A DNA stretch of 64,000 nucleotides from Mycobacterium colombiense. GTDB lineage: Bacteria > Actinomycetota > Actinomycetes > Mycobacteriales > Mycobacteriaceae. The first letter of the stretch is position 1. Every line of letters begins with the position of its first letter. A model generated the notes under the pieces. It ran no database searches. It had not been told where the DNA came from and was given only the letters and a program-made list of their open reading frames with translations. The DNA is taken from contig NZ_LZKI01000043.1 of NCBI RefSeq assembly GCF_001672755.1, positions 1 to 64,000 of the forward strand. The letters run 5' to 3'. The translations under genes were made by a program, and so were the position numbers. This document shows, in pieces, positions 55,536 through 64,000 of this stretch.

Positions 55536-56357
55536 CTACATCACGATGTGCCCGGCGTCGACGGGCACCGACACGCCCGTCACATAGCGTGCTTTCGGGC
55601 CGGCCAGCCACAGCACCGCCTCGGTCACGTCCTGCGGTTCGACCAGCGGCACGTCCGGCAGCAGCATCTGGGAGACGGCAGGATTCGGGTTCTCCAGCAT
55701 CCGGTTGACGACGAAGTCGTTGAGGATCATCGGCGTCATGACACCGGCCGGGTGGATGGAGTTGACCCGGATCTTGTGCGGCGCATAGGCATTGGCGGCC
55801 GAACGCATCAACCCCACCACGCCGTGCTTGGATGCGGCGTAGGCGAACATCGCGGAACTGCCGTCGCCGCCCCGTCCGGTCAGACCCTGCGACGAGCTGA
55901 TCATCACGATCGAACCGCCCCGGCCCTTGCGGATGATCGACGGCACCGTCGCGAGCAGCGTGTGCCAGACCCCCTTGAGGTTGGTGTCCACGATCGAGTT
56001 GAACACCGGCTCGGAATGGGCGTCGGTGTCACCGATCGCGACCACTCCCGCGTTGGCGATGACGACGTCCACCTCTCCGACGGCGTCGATCGCGCCTTGC
56101 ACGCCGGCCTCCAGCTGTGCCAGGTCGCGGACGTCGGCGACGACGGGCACGGCCTTACGGCCGGCGGCCTCGACCAGCCGTACCGTCTCCTCGAGATCGG
56201 CCTTGGTTCCCAACGAGTAGGGGATCGCCTCGAGATCGGCGCAGATGTCAACGGCGATGATGTCGGCGCCCCGCTCGGCCAGCGCCACGGCGTGACTGCG
56301 GCCCTGGCCGCGCGCGGCGCCGGTGATCACGGCAACCGTGTTGTCGAATTCACCCAT
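55536..56357 (-). CDS. Mycofactocin-coupled-type SDR oxidoreductase
   Basis: 273-residue classical short-chain dehydrogenase. The N-terminal motif is TGAARGQGRSHAVALAERG, followed by ADIIAVDIC and a longer-than-usual insertion (KADLEETVRLVEAAGRK), the pattern of the SDR group linked to the redox cofactor mycofactocin, in which NAD stays bound. Ser in SSSQG, Tyr and Lys in AYAASKHG complete the active site. ATG at 56357 lies two bases from the stop of the upstream SDR gene. Mycofactocin synthesis genes are not in this window. Confidence 0.85.
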   Translation of the reverse strand: MGEFDNTVAVITGAARGQGRSHAVALAERGADIIAVDICADLEAIPYSLGTKADLEETVRLVEAAGRKAVPVVADVRDLAQLEAGVQGAIDAVGEVDVVIANAGVVAIGDTDAHSEPVFNSIVDTNLKGVWHTLLATVPSIIRKGRGGSIVMISSSQGLTGRGGDGSSAMFAYAASKHGVVGLMRSAANAYAPHKIRVNSIHPAGVMTPMILNDFVVNRMLENPNPAVSQMLLPDVPLVEPQDVTEAVLWLAGPKARYVTGVSVPVDAGHIVM

Positions 56358-56359
56358 GA

Positions 56360-57250
56360 CTACACCTCCAGTGTCGTGCCGGTCTCGCGCTCGGCGAAGG
56401 CCACCAAGCGCCCGGCGGTGTCGTAATCGCATGCCAGCTGCGTGCGGCCGATGAGCACCGGGCCGCCGCGCAGCCCGAACCTGCCGCTGACCCCGACGTA
56501 GCTGCCCGGCGGAATCGGCTCGCTGATGCAGTAGAGCGTGGGTGCCGCACCTTCGTCGATGTCGTTGGCCAACCGGTCGGCCACCAACTTGACCCCCTGG
56601 TGGGCCAGCGACATCAGCGGCGAGTCGCCCAGGTTCGACAGGTTGGAGGCCACCCAGCCCGGGTGGGTGAGCTGCGTGACGATCGGCGACCCGGCCGCGC
56701 GCAGCCTGCGGTCCAGCTCCAGCCCCCACAGCATGACCGCGAGCTTCGACTGCGCATACGCGCCCAGCCGCGTCCACTTGTGCTGACGCAGGTGCGGGTC
56801 GTCGAGCCGCAGCGTCGCCGACCGGTGCGCGTCGGAGCCGACATTGATGATCTGCGAGCGCACCCTTCCCAGCAGCAGATTGGTCAGGGCGAAGGGCCCG
56901 AGCAGGTTGGTGCCCAGCGTCATCTCGAAGCCGTCGACCGTCTCGGTGCGCCGGTCGGTCAGGGCCCCCGCGTTATTGATCAGGATGTCCACCGGCTCGT
57001 CGATCAGGCCGGCGAACGCGCGCACCGACGACAGGTCGGCGAGGTCGAGCTTGACCACGGTGGTCGATCCGCCGATTTCAGCCGCGCGTTGCTCGCCGAG
57101 TTGGGTGTTGCGCACCGCCAGGATCACGTGCGCACCGGCTTTGGCGAGCGCACGCGCGGTGCCGAGCCCGACGCCGTTGGTCGCGCCCGTCACGATCACG
57201 CGTTTGCCGGTGAGGTTGCCGAGCCTGCTCGGGGTCCACGGTAAGGTCAC
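56360..57250 (-). CDS. Retinol dehydrogenase-like SDR
   Basis: 296-residue SDR of the type that resembles retinol dehydrogenases and WW-domain oxidoreductases. The cofactor motif VTGATNGVGLGTARAL, then NNAGAL, and YAQSKLAVMLW for the catalytic Tyr and Lys are seen. GTG at 57250 is taken as start; TTG at 57259 is possible, and neither has a clear ribosome-binding site. It forms a two-gene leftward operon with the mycofactocin-type SDR and is divergent from the sulfotransferase operon. Confidence 0.82.
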   Translation of the reverse strand: MTLPWTPSRLGNLTGKRVIVTGATNGVGLGTARALAKAGAHVILAVRNTQLGEQRAAEIGGSTTVVKLDLADLSSVRAFAGLIDEPVDILINNAGALTDRRTETVDGFEMTLGTNLLGPFALTNLLLGRVRSQIINVGSDAHRSATLRLDDPHLRQHKWTRLGAYAQSKLAVMLWGLELDRRLRAAGSPIVTQLTHPGWVASNLSNLGDSPLMSLAHQGVKLVADRLANDIDEGAAPTLYCISEPIPPGSYVGVSGRFGLRGGPVLIGRTQLACDYDTAGRLVAFAERETGTTLEV

Positions 57251-57345
57251 GGCGATCAAGAGTAATGGTCGGTTCTATGTAAGTTGGACCGGTTCTGCCA
57301 ACATTGTTGCGGAACAGAGCGGCAGACTCCCGAGGCGGTTCGACA

Positions 57346-57789
57346 ATGAGTGACAGCGCCACCGAGATCACCAACCTCATCTACACCTATGCGCAGCTTC
57401 TCGATGGCGGCGACCTGGACGGCGTGGCCCGGCTCTTCGAGCATGGCCGCATCTGTGGGATGGAGGACGGCCCGCCGGAGACGGTGTTCGCGGGTTCCAC
57501 CCGGGTGCGGGAGATGTATGACATGGCCACCCGGATCTACGAAGACGGCACCCCGAAGACCAAACACAACACAACCAACGTGCAGCTCTACATCGACGAA
57601 GCGGCCGGGACCGCGCGGAGCAGTTCGTATTACTGCGTCACGCAGGCCACCCCGGAGCTGCCGCTGCAGGTCATCGTCACCGGGCATTACAAGGACACGT
57701 TTCACCGCGTGGACGGGGCCTGGTGCTTCGACAGCCGCACCATGTTCGTCGACCAGGTCGGCGACGTCAGCCAGCATCTGAAGTTCTGA
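57346..57789 (+). CDS. SnoaL-like small protein
   Basis: 147-residue NTF2-fold protein with an N-terminal helix TEITNLIYTYAQLLDGGDL and a RLFEHGRICGM segment. The family covers ketosteroid isomerases, scytalone dehydratase and small hydroxylase partners. No catalytic set can be assigned. ATG at 57346. First gene of a rightward operon: only three bases separate it from the sulfotransferase. Confidence 0.78.
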   Translation: MSDSATEITNLIYTYAQLLDGGDLDGVARLFEHGRICGMEDGPPETVFAGSTRVREMYDMATRIYEDGTPKTKHNTTNVQLYIDEAAGTARSSSYYCVTQATPELPLQVIVTGHYKDTFHRVDGAWCFDSRTMFVDQVGDVSQHLKF

Positions 57790-57792
57790 CCC

Positions 57793-58998
57793 GTGGCATC
57801 CGCGAGCGCGTCCGACGGCCCGTTCGACCCGGCGGCCGTGCTGGCCGATGCGCAACGCAAGGAAGGTCTCATCGATTGGGGCCCCGGCGAATTCGAGGCA
57901 CCGCTGGCGGTGTTGCTGGCCGACTATGCCCGCGCCGAGCTCAACGCCATCGGCGGGCACATCCTGCGGTCGGGCCTCGTGCACAGCCTGCGGATGCGGC
58001 TGCGCACGCAGGAGTGGATCCGCCGGCATCCGGAGATCCTCGACGAGCGGGTGGCCGCGCCGATCGTCGTCGTCGGGATGATGCGCAGCGGCACCACGCT
58101 GTTGCAGCGGCTGCTGGCCGCCGACCCGCGCTTCGTCTGCGCCTACGGCTGGGAAGTCGTCGAGGCCGCGCCGCGGCTGGACCATCGGTTCACCGGGGCC
58201 GCCGACCCACGGATCGCGATCAGCGAAGCGCGCGAAGCGAAGTCACGCGAATTGGCGCCCGAACTGTTCTCCATCCACCCGATGTACGCCCGAGAGGCCG
58301 AGGAGGAGATCGTTTTTCTGGCCGATGCGTTCCTGTCGCACGTTCCGGAATCGGGCGCGCACCTGCCCAATTACCGGTCCTGGCTCGACGAGCAGGACTT
58401 CTCCCCCGCCTACGACCATCTGCACCGCATGTTGCAGTTCCTGCAGTGGCAGAAACGCCAGCGTGGCATGCAGGGCCGGCGCTGGGTGCTCAAATCGCCT
58501 GCGCACCTTGGGTATCTGGATCTCCTGCGGGCGCAGTTTCCCGACCTGCACATCGTGCACATGCATCGTGACCCGCGCACCACGATCGCGTCGGGGGCCA
58601 GCCTCAACGCGACCCTGCATGCGATGCACGCCAATACCGTCGACGCGGACCGGGTCGGCGCGCAATGGCTGCAGCGGATGGGCTGGACCAACGACCGGGC
58701 GATGACCACCCGCGACGACTGGACCGATGAGGCTGCCGTGGTCACCGACATCGGATTCGACGAGGCGGTGGCCGACCCGATCGGTCAGGTGGCCCGCGTC
58801 TACGACGCCATCGGGCTGGCACTGACGGCAGGGGCCGAGGAGGCGATGCGGCGCTGGCTGGCGCACCGCCCCCGGGAGCTGCCGCGTCCGCCCTACGGGC
58901 TGGAGACTTACGGCCTGCGCCCCGAGCAGGTCGACGAGCGATTCACGTTGTACAACAGGCGTTTCGGACAGCACATCGGAGGAACAGCGCATGCGTGA
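57793..58998 (+). CDS. Sulfotransferase family protein
   Basis: 401-residue sulfotransferase of the mycobacterial Sulfotransfer_3 kind. The PAPS 5'-phosphosulfate site is RSGTTLLQRL (residues 98-107) and the 3'-phosphate site VHMHRDPRTTIASGASLN (about 255-272). The N-terminal ~80 residues match only this group. GTG at 57793. It overlaps the next gene by eight bases. Acceptor unknown; the surrounding dehydrogenases suggest a lipid or sterol-like alcohol. Confidence 0.87.
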   Translation: MASASASDGPFDPAAVLADAQRKEGLIDWGPGEFEAPLAVLLADYARAELNAIGGHILRSGLVHSLRMRLRTQEWIRRHPEILDERVAAPIVVVGMMRSGTTLLQRLLAADPRFVCAYGWEVVEAAPRLDHRFTGAADPRIAISEAREAKSRELAPELFSIHPMYAREAEEEIVFLADAFLSHVPESGAHLPNYRSWLDEQDFSPAYDHLHRMLQFLQWQKRQRGMQGRRWVLKSPAHLGYLDLLRAQFPDLHIVHMHRDPRTTIASGASLNATLHAMHANTVDADRVGAQWLQRMGWTNDRAMTTRDDWTDEAAVVTDIGFDEAVADPIGQVARVYDAIGLALTAGAEEAMRRWLAHRPRELPRPPYGLETYGLRPEQVDERFTLYNRRFGQHIGGTAHA

Positions 58999-60235
58999 TG
59001 ACCCGGTCGCGACGGCGTCCCAGCACGAACAGGAGCTGGCGGCCCTCGACCTGATCGAGCACCCCACCGTCAAGGCCGCCTACCGCACGGTCGCCGAGAC
59101 CTGGCTGGGCCGGGCCAAGGCGTCGGACGCGATGCGCGAACGCTTCGACGACGCGTTCGCCGAGGTGATGTTCTCGGCGGCGGTGTGGTCGTCCAACCAG
59201 GACAAGCTGCGGCCGAAGGTCAGCTGCATCACCAGGCTCGCGCACCCGGTGGACGGGCGCCGCATCCCCGGATCGCGTTGGGGCATCGACAATCCCGACA
59301 GCGTGTACCGGGTGATCCCGATCTCGGGCGACGAGCGTTACGAGATCCACGGGCGGGTCGGCGAACACCGCATGACCGAGAACTACTTCACGCTGTGGGA
59401 CGCGCACATGGGTACCGTCGCCGTACTCAACGGCCGCACCATGCAGGTCGACTCCGACGGCGGCTACACCATCACCGTCGACGCCGACCCCGCGAACGGC
59501 CGGCCCAACCACGTCCAGACCACGGCGGAGGCCCACGAGTTCTACATCCGCGACGTACTGCTGGACTGGGGCCGCGACGACCCCAATCACATTGAGGTGC
59601 AACGACTTGGCGGTCCGTCGGCAACGCCGGCGCGCACCCTCGATGAGCAGGCCGAGGCCACCGCGGCGATGATGGATTACTTCGCCAACTTCACCGGCAA
59701 GCTCAGCCACGGCGTCTACAAGATGCCGGCCAACCACTTCAACCTGGCCTGGTCGGCCGACAAGGTCGGCGCGATGCGCAACCAGGTCTACGTCATGGGC
59801 CGGTTCGACCTCGCCCCCGACGAGGCGTTCGTCGTCGACCTGAATGACGGGGGCGCCGAGTACTTCACGGTGCCGCTGAGCAACATCTGGGGCACCACAC
59901 TCGATCTCGTCGACCGCACCGGCAGCCTGAACAAGGCGCAGTCCGTCCCCAACGAGGACGGCTCGTACACCTATGTGATCTCGCCCGCCGATCCCGGCGT
60001 CGCGAACTGGATCGACTCCGACGGATTGCGGGAGGCCATCCTGACCCTGCGCATGGCGGAATTCGGCGAGGGCGGTCCGCGGGAAAACCTGGGCGCGCGT
60101 GGGCGGGTGATCAAGCTGGACCGACTCGACGCCGAGGTGCCGCACCTGCCTCGGGTCAACCAGCAACAGCGGGCAACCGAACTGGCCGAACGCCGCAAAG
60201 CCTATCTGCGCCGCCTGCCGGAAGGGACGATGTGA
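58991..60235 (+). CDS. DUF1214-like protein of unknown function
   Basis: 414-residue soluble protein. The C-terminal part (about 270-375) resembles DUF1214, with GRFDLAPDEAFVVDLND, DGSYTYVISPAD and NWIDSDGLREAILTLRM. The N-terminal part is helical. No catalytic motif can be named. ATG at 58991 overlaps the sulfotransferase and the last codons overlap the following SDR start, so the protein belongs to that pathway. Similar genes often lie beside sulfotransferases and SDRs in mycobacteria as far as I recall. Confidence 0.65.
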   Translation: MRDDPVATASQHEQELAALDLIEHPTVKAAYRTVAETWLGRAKASDAMRERFDDAFAEVMFSAAVWSSNQDKLRPKVSCITRLAHPVDGRRIPGSRWGIDNPDSVYRVIPISGDERYEIHGRVGEHRMTENYFTLWDAHMGTVAVLNGRTMQVDSDGGYTITVDADPANGRPNHVQTTAEAHEFYIRDVLLDWGRDDPNHIEVQRLGGPSATPARTLDEQAEATAAMMDYFANFTGKLSHGVYKMPANHFNLAWSADKVGAMRNQVYVMGRFDLAPDEAFVVDLNDGGAEYFTVPLSNIWGTTLDLVDRTGSLNKAQSVPNEDGSYTYVISPADPGVANWIDSDGLREAILTLRMAEFGEGGPRENLGARGRVIKLDRLDAEVPHLPRVNQQQRATELAERRKAYLRRLPEGTM

Positions 60236-61068
60236 CGATGGCGCGCTGGCTGATCACGGGATGCTCCACCGGCTTTGGTCGCGAGATCGCGCGCACCGCG
60301 CTGCAATCCGGCCACAGCGTGGTGGTGACCGCACGGCGGGCCGAGGCGGTGCAGGACATCGCTGACGAGTTCGGGGATCGGGCCGTCGCGGTGGCCCTCG
60401 ACGTCACCGACACCGCCCAGATTGCGGCGGCGGTGTCGGCGGCCGACCGGGCATTCGGCGGAATCGACGTCCTGGTCAACAACGCCGGCCACGGCTATCT
60501 GTCCTCGGTTGAAGAGGGCGAGGACGCCGAGGTCCGAAAGTTGTTCGACGTCAACTACTTCGGCGCCGTCGACATGATCAAGGCGGTGCTGCCTGCCATG
60601 CGCGCCCGCGGGTCGGGGCACATCATCAACATCTCCTCGATGACCGGTCTGGTGGCCAACCCGCCCAACGCCTACTACTCGTCGACCAAGTTCGCGCTGG
60701 AGGCGGTGACCGAGGCGCTGGCCGCCGAGGTGCGCCCGCTGGGCATCAAGGTGACCGCGATCGAGCCGGGCGCGTTCCGCACCGATTGGGCGACGCGATC
60801 GATGAAGGAATCCGGCAGCCCGATCTCCGACTACGCCGACGTTGCCGCGCGCAAGGATCTGATCAAGCAGTTCGCCGACCACCTGCCCGGCGACCCGAAG
60901 AAGGTGGCCGACGCGGTGCTCATGGTGACCACGCTCGACGAGCCGCCGCTGCGGTTGCTGCTGGGCCGCGACGTGCTGAAGGCCATGCGGGACAAGATCA
61001 CTGCGATGTCGGCGTCGATCGAGGAGTGGAAGGCCGTCACGAAAGACGTCAATTTCGCGGACTCATGA
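60232..61068 (+). CDS. SDR family oxidoreductase
   Basis: 278-residue classical SDR. Cofactor motif LITGCSTGFGREIA, NNAGHGY, and the active-site Ser, Tyr and Lys in ISSMTG and YYSSTKFALEA. The C-terminal region is typical of the group acting on sterols or 3-oxoacyl lipids. GTG at 60232 overlaps the preceding stop by four bases and has GAAGGG upstream; ATG at 60238 is possible. Last gene of the rightward operon. Confidence 0.85.
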   Translation: MTMARWLITGCSTGFGREIARTALQSGHSVVVTARRAEAVQDIADEFGDRAVAVALDVTDTAQIAAAVSAADRAFGGIDVLVNNAGHGYLSSVEEGEDAEVRKLFDVNYFGAVDMIKAVLPAMRARGSGHIINISSMTGLVANPPNAYYSSTKFALEAVTEALAAEVRPLGIKVTAIEPGAFRTDWATRSMKESGSPISDYADVAARKDLIKQFADHLPGDPKKVADAVLMVTTLDEPPLRLLLGRDVLKAMRDKITAMSASIEEWKAVTKDVNFADS

Positions 61069-61078
61069 CACCACTTGC

Positions 61079-61094
61079 CGCCCGACTGTGGGCG
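61079..61094. terminator. Hairpin between SDR and MDR genes
   Basis: 5-bp inverted repeat CGCCC and GGGCG with loop GACTGT, 11 bp after the SDR stop and 5 bp before the converging MDR stop. Possible terminator. Confidence 0.3.
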
Positions 61095-61098
61095 TCTG

Positions 61099-62037
61099 TC
61101 AGTCCCGCACGATGAGGACCGTCTTGCCGGCGCGCGTGCCGCTGTCACGGCTTTCATAGGCTTCCCGGCCGTCGTCGAGGCCGAACGTCTGGGCGATCGC
61201 GACGTGCAGCCGGTCGCTGTCCACCAGCGCTGCGAGTTCGTCGAGCTGACCGCGATTCGGCCTGACGATGAAGAAGGTTGCGGTGACGCCGAACTCGTCG
61301 GCCCTGCCGGCCGGCGGCGGTGCCGACAAGGTGACCAGCCGGCCGCCGCGGCGCAGCACGCCGAACGACCGCTCCAACGTCTGGCCGCCCACCGTGTCGA
61401 TGACAACGTCGTAACCGGCGCCGGTTTCATCGAATGCCTCGGTGCGCACGTCGATCACGCGCTGCGCGCCGCAGCCGCGCAGGAGGTTGGCGGTGTCGCT
61501 GCGCACAGTCGCGGTGACCCGGGCACCCAGCATCGCGGCCAGCTGAACGGTCAACAGCCCCACTCCCCCTGCGCCTCCGGTCACCAGGACGGCCTCTCCC
61601 GGCCGCACCACCGCGTGGTCCTCCAACGCCTGCACGGCGGTCAGGCCGGCCAGCGGCAGCGCGGCGGCGACGGCGTGCGACACCGTCGACGGCTTGGTGG
61701 CCAGGTCGGCCGCGGGTAACGCGACGAAATCGGCCGCGGCACCGTCGCGGTCGAACCCGATCAGCCCGTACACATCGTCGCCGGGCGCGAAATCCGTGAC
61801 GTCGGCGGCAACCGCCTTGACGACGCCTGATACCTCGTGTGACGGAATCACCGGGACGCGGCTGGCCCCGTCGCGGATCCAGGTCTCGTCCCACGTCAGC
61901 TCGTCGAAGGTGATCCCGGCCGCGTGCACGGCCACCAAGACCTCGCCCGCCGCCGGCACCGGAATCGGCGCCCGTTCGAGCACCAGCTGCTCCGGGCCGC
62001 CCCGCCGGTGCGCCCGCAGCGCGGTCATCTCGGTCAC
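61099..62037 (-). CDS. MDR/quinone oxidoreductase-type NADP-dependent reductase
   Basis: 312-residue medium-chain dehydrogenase/reductase without zinc ligands, of the quinone oxidoreductase group. The N-terminal GroES-like domain shows [14 protein letters not shown]; the cofactor motif is [19 protein letters not shown] at 62037 overlaps the ung stop (GTGA), which implies coupling; ATG at 62028 is an alternative. It is an addition relative to the ung surroundings in M. tuberculosis as I recall. Confidence 0.83.
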   Translation of the reverse strand: MTEMTALRAHRRGGPEQLVLERAPIPVPAAGEVLVAVHAAGITFDELTWDETWIRDGASRVPVIPSHEVSGVVKAVAADVTDFAPGDDVYGLIGFDRDGAAADFVALPAADLATKPSTVSHAVAAALPLAGLTAVQALEDHAVVRPGEAVLVTGGAGGVGLLTVQLAAMLGARVTATVRSDTANLLRGCGAQRVIDVRTEAFDETGAGYDVVIDTVGGQTLERSFGVLRRGGRLVTLSAPPPAGRADEFGVTATFFIVRPNRGQLDELAALVDSDRLHVAIAQTFGLDDGREAYESRDSGTRAGKTVLIVRD

Positions 62038-62720
62038 GGCAGACGCCAATCGATCGCGTCGGCGCCCATCCCGGCCAGCAGGTCGTTGGCACGGCTGAAC
62101 GGTCGCGAACCGAAGAAACCGCGCGACGCCGACAGCGGCGATGGATGCGGCGACTCGATGGCTACGCAATTTCCTTGGGCGAGTATCGGTTTGAGTGTCG
62201 ATGCGTCGCGACCCCACAGGATCGCCACCAGCGGACGCGACCGCTCCGTCAGCGCCCGGATGGCGCATTCGGTCACCGCCTCCCAGCCCTTGCCGCGGTG
62301 CGAGGCGGGATTGCTGGGGCGCACCGTCAGCACCCTGTTCAGCAGCAGCACGCCGCGCTGCGCCCAGGGTGTCAGGTCACCGCACGAGGGCGGCGGATGG
62401 CCCAGGTCGGCGGTGTACTCCTGAAAGATGTTGGCCAGGCTGCGCGGCAGCGGCCGCACCTCGGGCGCCACCGAAAAGCTCAGCCCCACAGCGTGTCCGG
62501 GCGTCGGATACGGGTCCTGCCCGACAATCAACACCCTGACGTCATCGAAGGGATAGGTGAAGGCGCGCAACACATTCGGCCCCGCCGGCAGAAACCTGCG
62601 CCCGGCCGCGATCTCGGCTCGCAGGAATTGCCCCATCTCGGCCACCTGGTCGGACACCGGCTGCAGCGCACTCGCCCAGCCCGGCTCGACCAGTTCACCC
62701 AACGGACGCGCGGTCATCAT
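62034..62720 (-). CDS. ung: Uracil-DNA glycosylase
   Basis: 228-residue family 1 enzyme removing uracil from DNA. The water-activating motif [16 protein letters not shown] and the leucine loop [14 protein letters not shown] are intact, as are [10 protein letters not shown] and the Asn in it. The start is ATG at 62720 or 62717. It follows thiL by 38 bp on the same strand. Confidence 0.97.
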   Translation of the reverse strand: MMTARPLGELVEPGWASALQPVSDQVAEMGQFLRAEIAAGRRFLPAGPNVLRAFTYPFDDVRVLIVGQDPYPTPGHAVGLSFSVAPEVRPLPRSLANIFQEYTADLGHPPPSCGDLTPWAQRGVLLLNRVLTVRPSNPASHRGKGWEAVTECAIRALTERSRPLVAILWGRDASTLKPILAQGNCVAIESPHPSPLSASRGFFGSRPFSRANDLLAGMGADAIDWRLP

Positions 62721-62758
62721 CGGCTCTTCGCGATCGCGTAAACGGTCACCGCGTCACC

Positions 62759-63721
62759 CTAATACGACTGCCAGCCGGCGTAGCCGCTCCACTCCTGATC
62801 GTCGACCAGCACCCGGGCCGGCCCGTCGAGAACCCGCCCGATGATGCGCCATCCGGCCGGCGCCGGACCCGCGAAACACGCCACCAGGGCATGGTCCTCC
62901 CCACCGCCCAGCACCCAATGCCAGGGATCGGCGCCGACGGCGGCCGCGGCGGCGGCAAGCGCGTCGCGGTCCCCGGCGAGCGCCGCCGTGGACAGATCCA
63001 TGCCCACCCCCGACGCCTCGGCGACATGACGCAGGTCGGCGATCAAGCCGTCGGAGATGTCGATCATCGCCTGCGCGCCCCCGGCCGCGGCCACCGCTCC
63101 CTGACCATAGGGCGGCTGCGGCACCGCATGTTGTCGCCGCAGCTCATCGAAACCGTCAATGCCGTTGCCCCACAAGTCGAATCCTGCGGCCGAGCGGCCC
63201 AGCTCCCCGGCGACGGCGATCAGCGCACCCGGCTTGGCGCCCGAGCGCCGCACCGGCGCACGCCCGCCCGGGTCGCCCAGCACGGTGACCGAGATGACCC
63301 ACTGCGGGCAGTGCACCAGATCACCGCCGGCGATCCCGGCACCGATGCGCCGCGCCTCGTCCCACATCCCGTCGACCAGGGCGTCCACCTTCGCCGCCGG
63401 CGTGTCCCCGGGCGCGCCGAACGCGACCACGAAGGCCGTCGGCCGCCCACCCATCGCCTCGATATCCGCGGCGTTCTGCGCGATCGCCTTGCGCCCGATC
63501 TCGTGCGGCGTCGACCAGTCCAGCCGGAAGTGCCGATCCTGCACCAGCATGTCGGTCGACACCAGGACGCGGCCGTCACCCGATAACACCAGCGCCGCGT
63601 CGTCCCCCGGCCCGAGCTCGACCGCGGCGGGCTGCTCGCGACCCCGCACCAGGCGATCAATCACGGCGAACTCACCGAGTTGCTGCAGCGACTCGCCCGA
63701 TTCGTCTTGCACGCCACCCAC
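62759..63721 (-). CDS. thiL: Thiamine-monophosphate kinase
   Basis: 320-residue kinase making thiamine diphosphate from the monophosphate. GEFAVIDRLV and the ATP/metal motif PGDDAALV, VSTDMLVQDRHF, NAADIEAMG and IGAGIAGGDLV are all in place, with IDISDGLIADL in the second half. The C-terminus is shorter than in the tuberculosis enzyme by about ten residues. GTG at 63721 or 63712 is the start. Divergent from the last gene of the window. Confidence 0.94.
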   Translation of the reverse strand: MGGVQDESGESLQQLGEFAVIDRLVRGREQPAAVELGPGDDAALVLSGDGRVLVSTDMLVQDRHFRLDWSTPHEIGRKAIAQNAADIEAMGGRPTAFVVAFGAPGDTPAAKVDALVDGMWDEARRIGAGIAGGDLVHCPQWVISVTVLGDPGGRAPVRRSGAKPGALIAVAGELGRSAAGFDLWGNGIDGFDELRRQHAVPQPPYGQGAVAAAGGAQAMIDISDGLIADLRHVAEASGVGMDLSTAALAGDRDALAAAAAAVGADPWHWVLGGGEDHALVACFAGPAPAGWRIIGRVLDGPARVLVDDQEWSGYAGWQSY

Positions 63722-63830
63722 GATAGGGCTCGAACCCTGGGGCTACGCGGGCCCGTTTCTGGCCCGAGAATAAATTGGCACCCGGGTAAACGAAGGCGAT
63801 AGTGGTTAGCGGGACAAGGAGGCACGGGCG

Positions 63831-64000
63831 GTGGCAGCCGAATCGGACGTCGATGCCGGGCCGCCGCGCGCGCTGATCATCGCCGCGATCGCGCTGGCCG
63901 TCGTGACGATCGGGGTGATCCTGGGCATCGCGGCCACCCGCGAGGCACCCCCGCGTTCGGTGGCCGTTCCCGCGGTCCCGGCGCCGCAGGCCGACGGCTC
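63831..64000 (+). CDS. DUF3515-type exported protein (5' part, cut by window)
   Basis: First 56 codons of a gene that runs off the window. It begins GTG with AAGGAGG nine bases upstream, then a charged start and one membrane helix (PRALIIAAIALAVVTIGVIL) followed by a Pro/Ala-rich stretch. Position next to thiL and this layout match Rv2980 and other DUF3515 proteins of unknown function. Confidence 0.7.
   Translation, partial: MAAESDVDAGPPRALIIAAIALAVVTIGVILGIAATREAPPRSVAVPAVPAPQADG

Noticed and set aside
55536-62037. Genomic island of phage or plasmid origin
   Set aside because: No integrase, transposase, tRNA target or attachment repeat was seen, and base composition looks like the neighbours.

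Overview
The window is a high-GC mycobacterial chromosome segment. The gene order from xerC to thiL follows, gene for gene over long stretches, the order I remember for Mycobacterium tuberculosis Rv2891 to Rv2980. Typical markers are sepIVA, lppW, dacB2, a Lys/Ala/Glu-rich tail on RpsP, the VKOR-DsbA pair, and GTG/TTG starts. Several blocks I associate with M. tuberculosis are missing at their usual places: pknI between the two amidohydrolases, the phthiocerol dimycocerosate locus between sepIVA and the copper-type permease, purU next to coaD, and pca next to rsmD. Together with the 54-bp tandem repeat array this fits a slow grower outside the tuberculosis group, perhaps M. avium complex-like. 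Species assignment is inference only.

Layout. 0-10 kb: a secreted M23-family protein, then a leftward block (dprA, viuB, a lactate-monooxygenase-like flavoenzyme, xerC), a leftward comM/yraN/fdhD block broken by six 54-bp tandem repeats, and an NAD-dependent epimerase. 10-24 kb: GAF-ANTAR regulator, rnhB-lepB, rplS, lppW, trmD-rimM-khpA-rpsP, dacB2, a TetR/amidohydrolase cluster, and ffh. 24-31 kb: a helicase and the nitrogen operon amt-glnB-glnD with a GlnR-type box. 31-40 kb: ftsY, smc, acyP-osmC, a PIG-L deacetylase, fpg-rnc-DUF177, sepIVA. 41-44 kb: a permease behind a near-perfect copper-regulator-type palindrome, and a ThDP enzyme. 44-54 kb: coaD, rsmD, VKOR-DsbA, an esterase, an aldo/keto reductase preceded by a decayed copy of itself, an HNH nuclease-like secreted protein, recG, and a full-length DAK/FakA-like protein. 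54-62 kb: a transglycosylase-like protein, rpmB, then an accessory redox/sulfotransferase island of seven genes. 62-64 kb: ung, thiL, and the start of a DUF3515 protein cut by the window edge.

How it works together. Most of the window is housekeeping: translation and ribosome maturation (rplS, rpsP, rimM, trmD, rpmB, rsmD, rnc), SRP targeting (ffh, ftsY), secretion and oxidative folding (lepB, DsbA, VKOR), chromosome and septum (smc, xerC, sepIVA), repair (recG, ung, fpg, rnhB, dprA) and nitrogen sensing. Accessory genes sit at the seams of these conserved blocks. Dispersed short repeats also sit at gene ends: the 54-bp family in both orientations, a 22-bp family, and one repeat that has entered the fpg reading frame. 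Many convergent gene pairs share a hairpin over or next to their stop codons. I saw no tRNA, rRNA, CRISPR array, insertion sequence or prophage gene.
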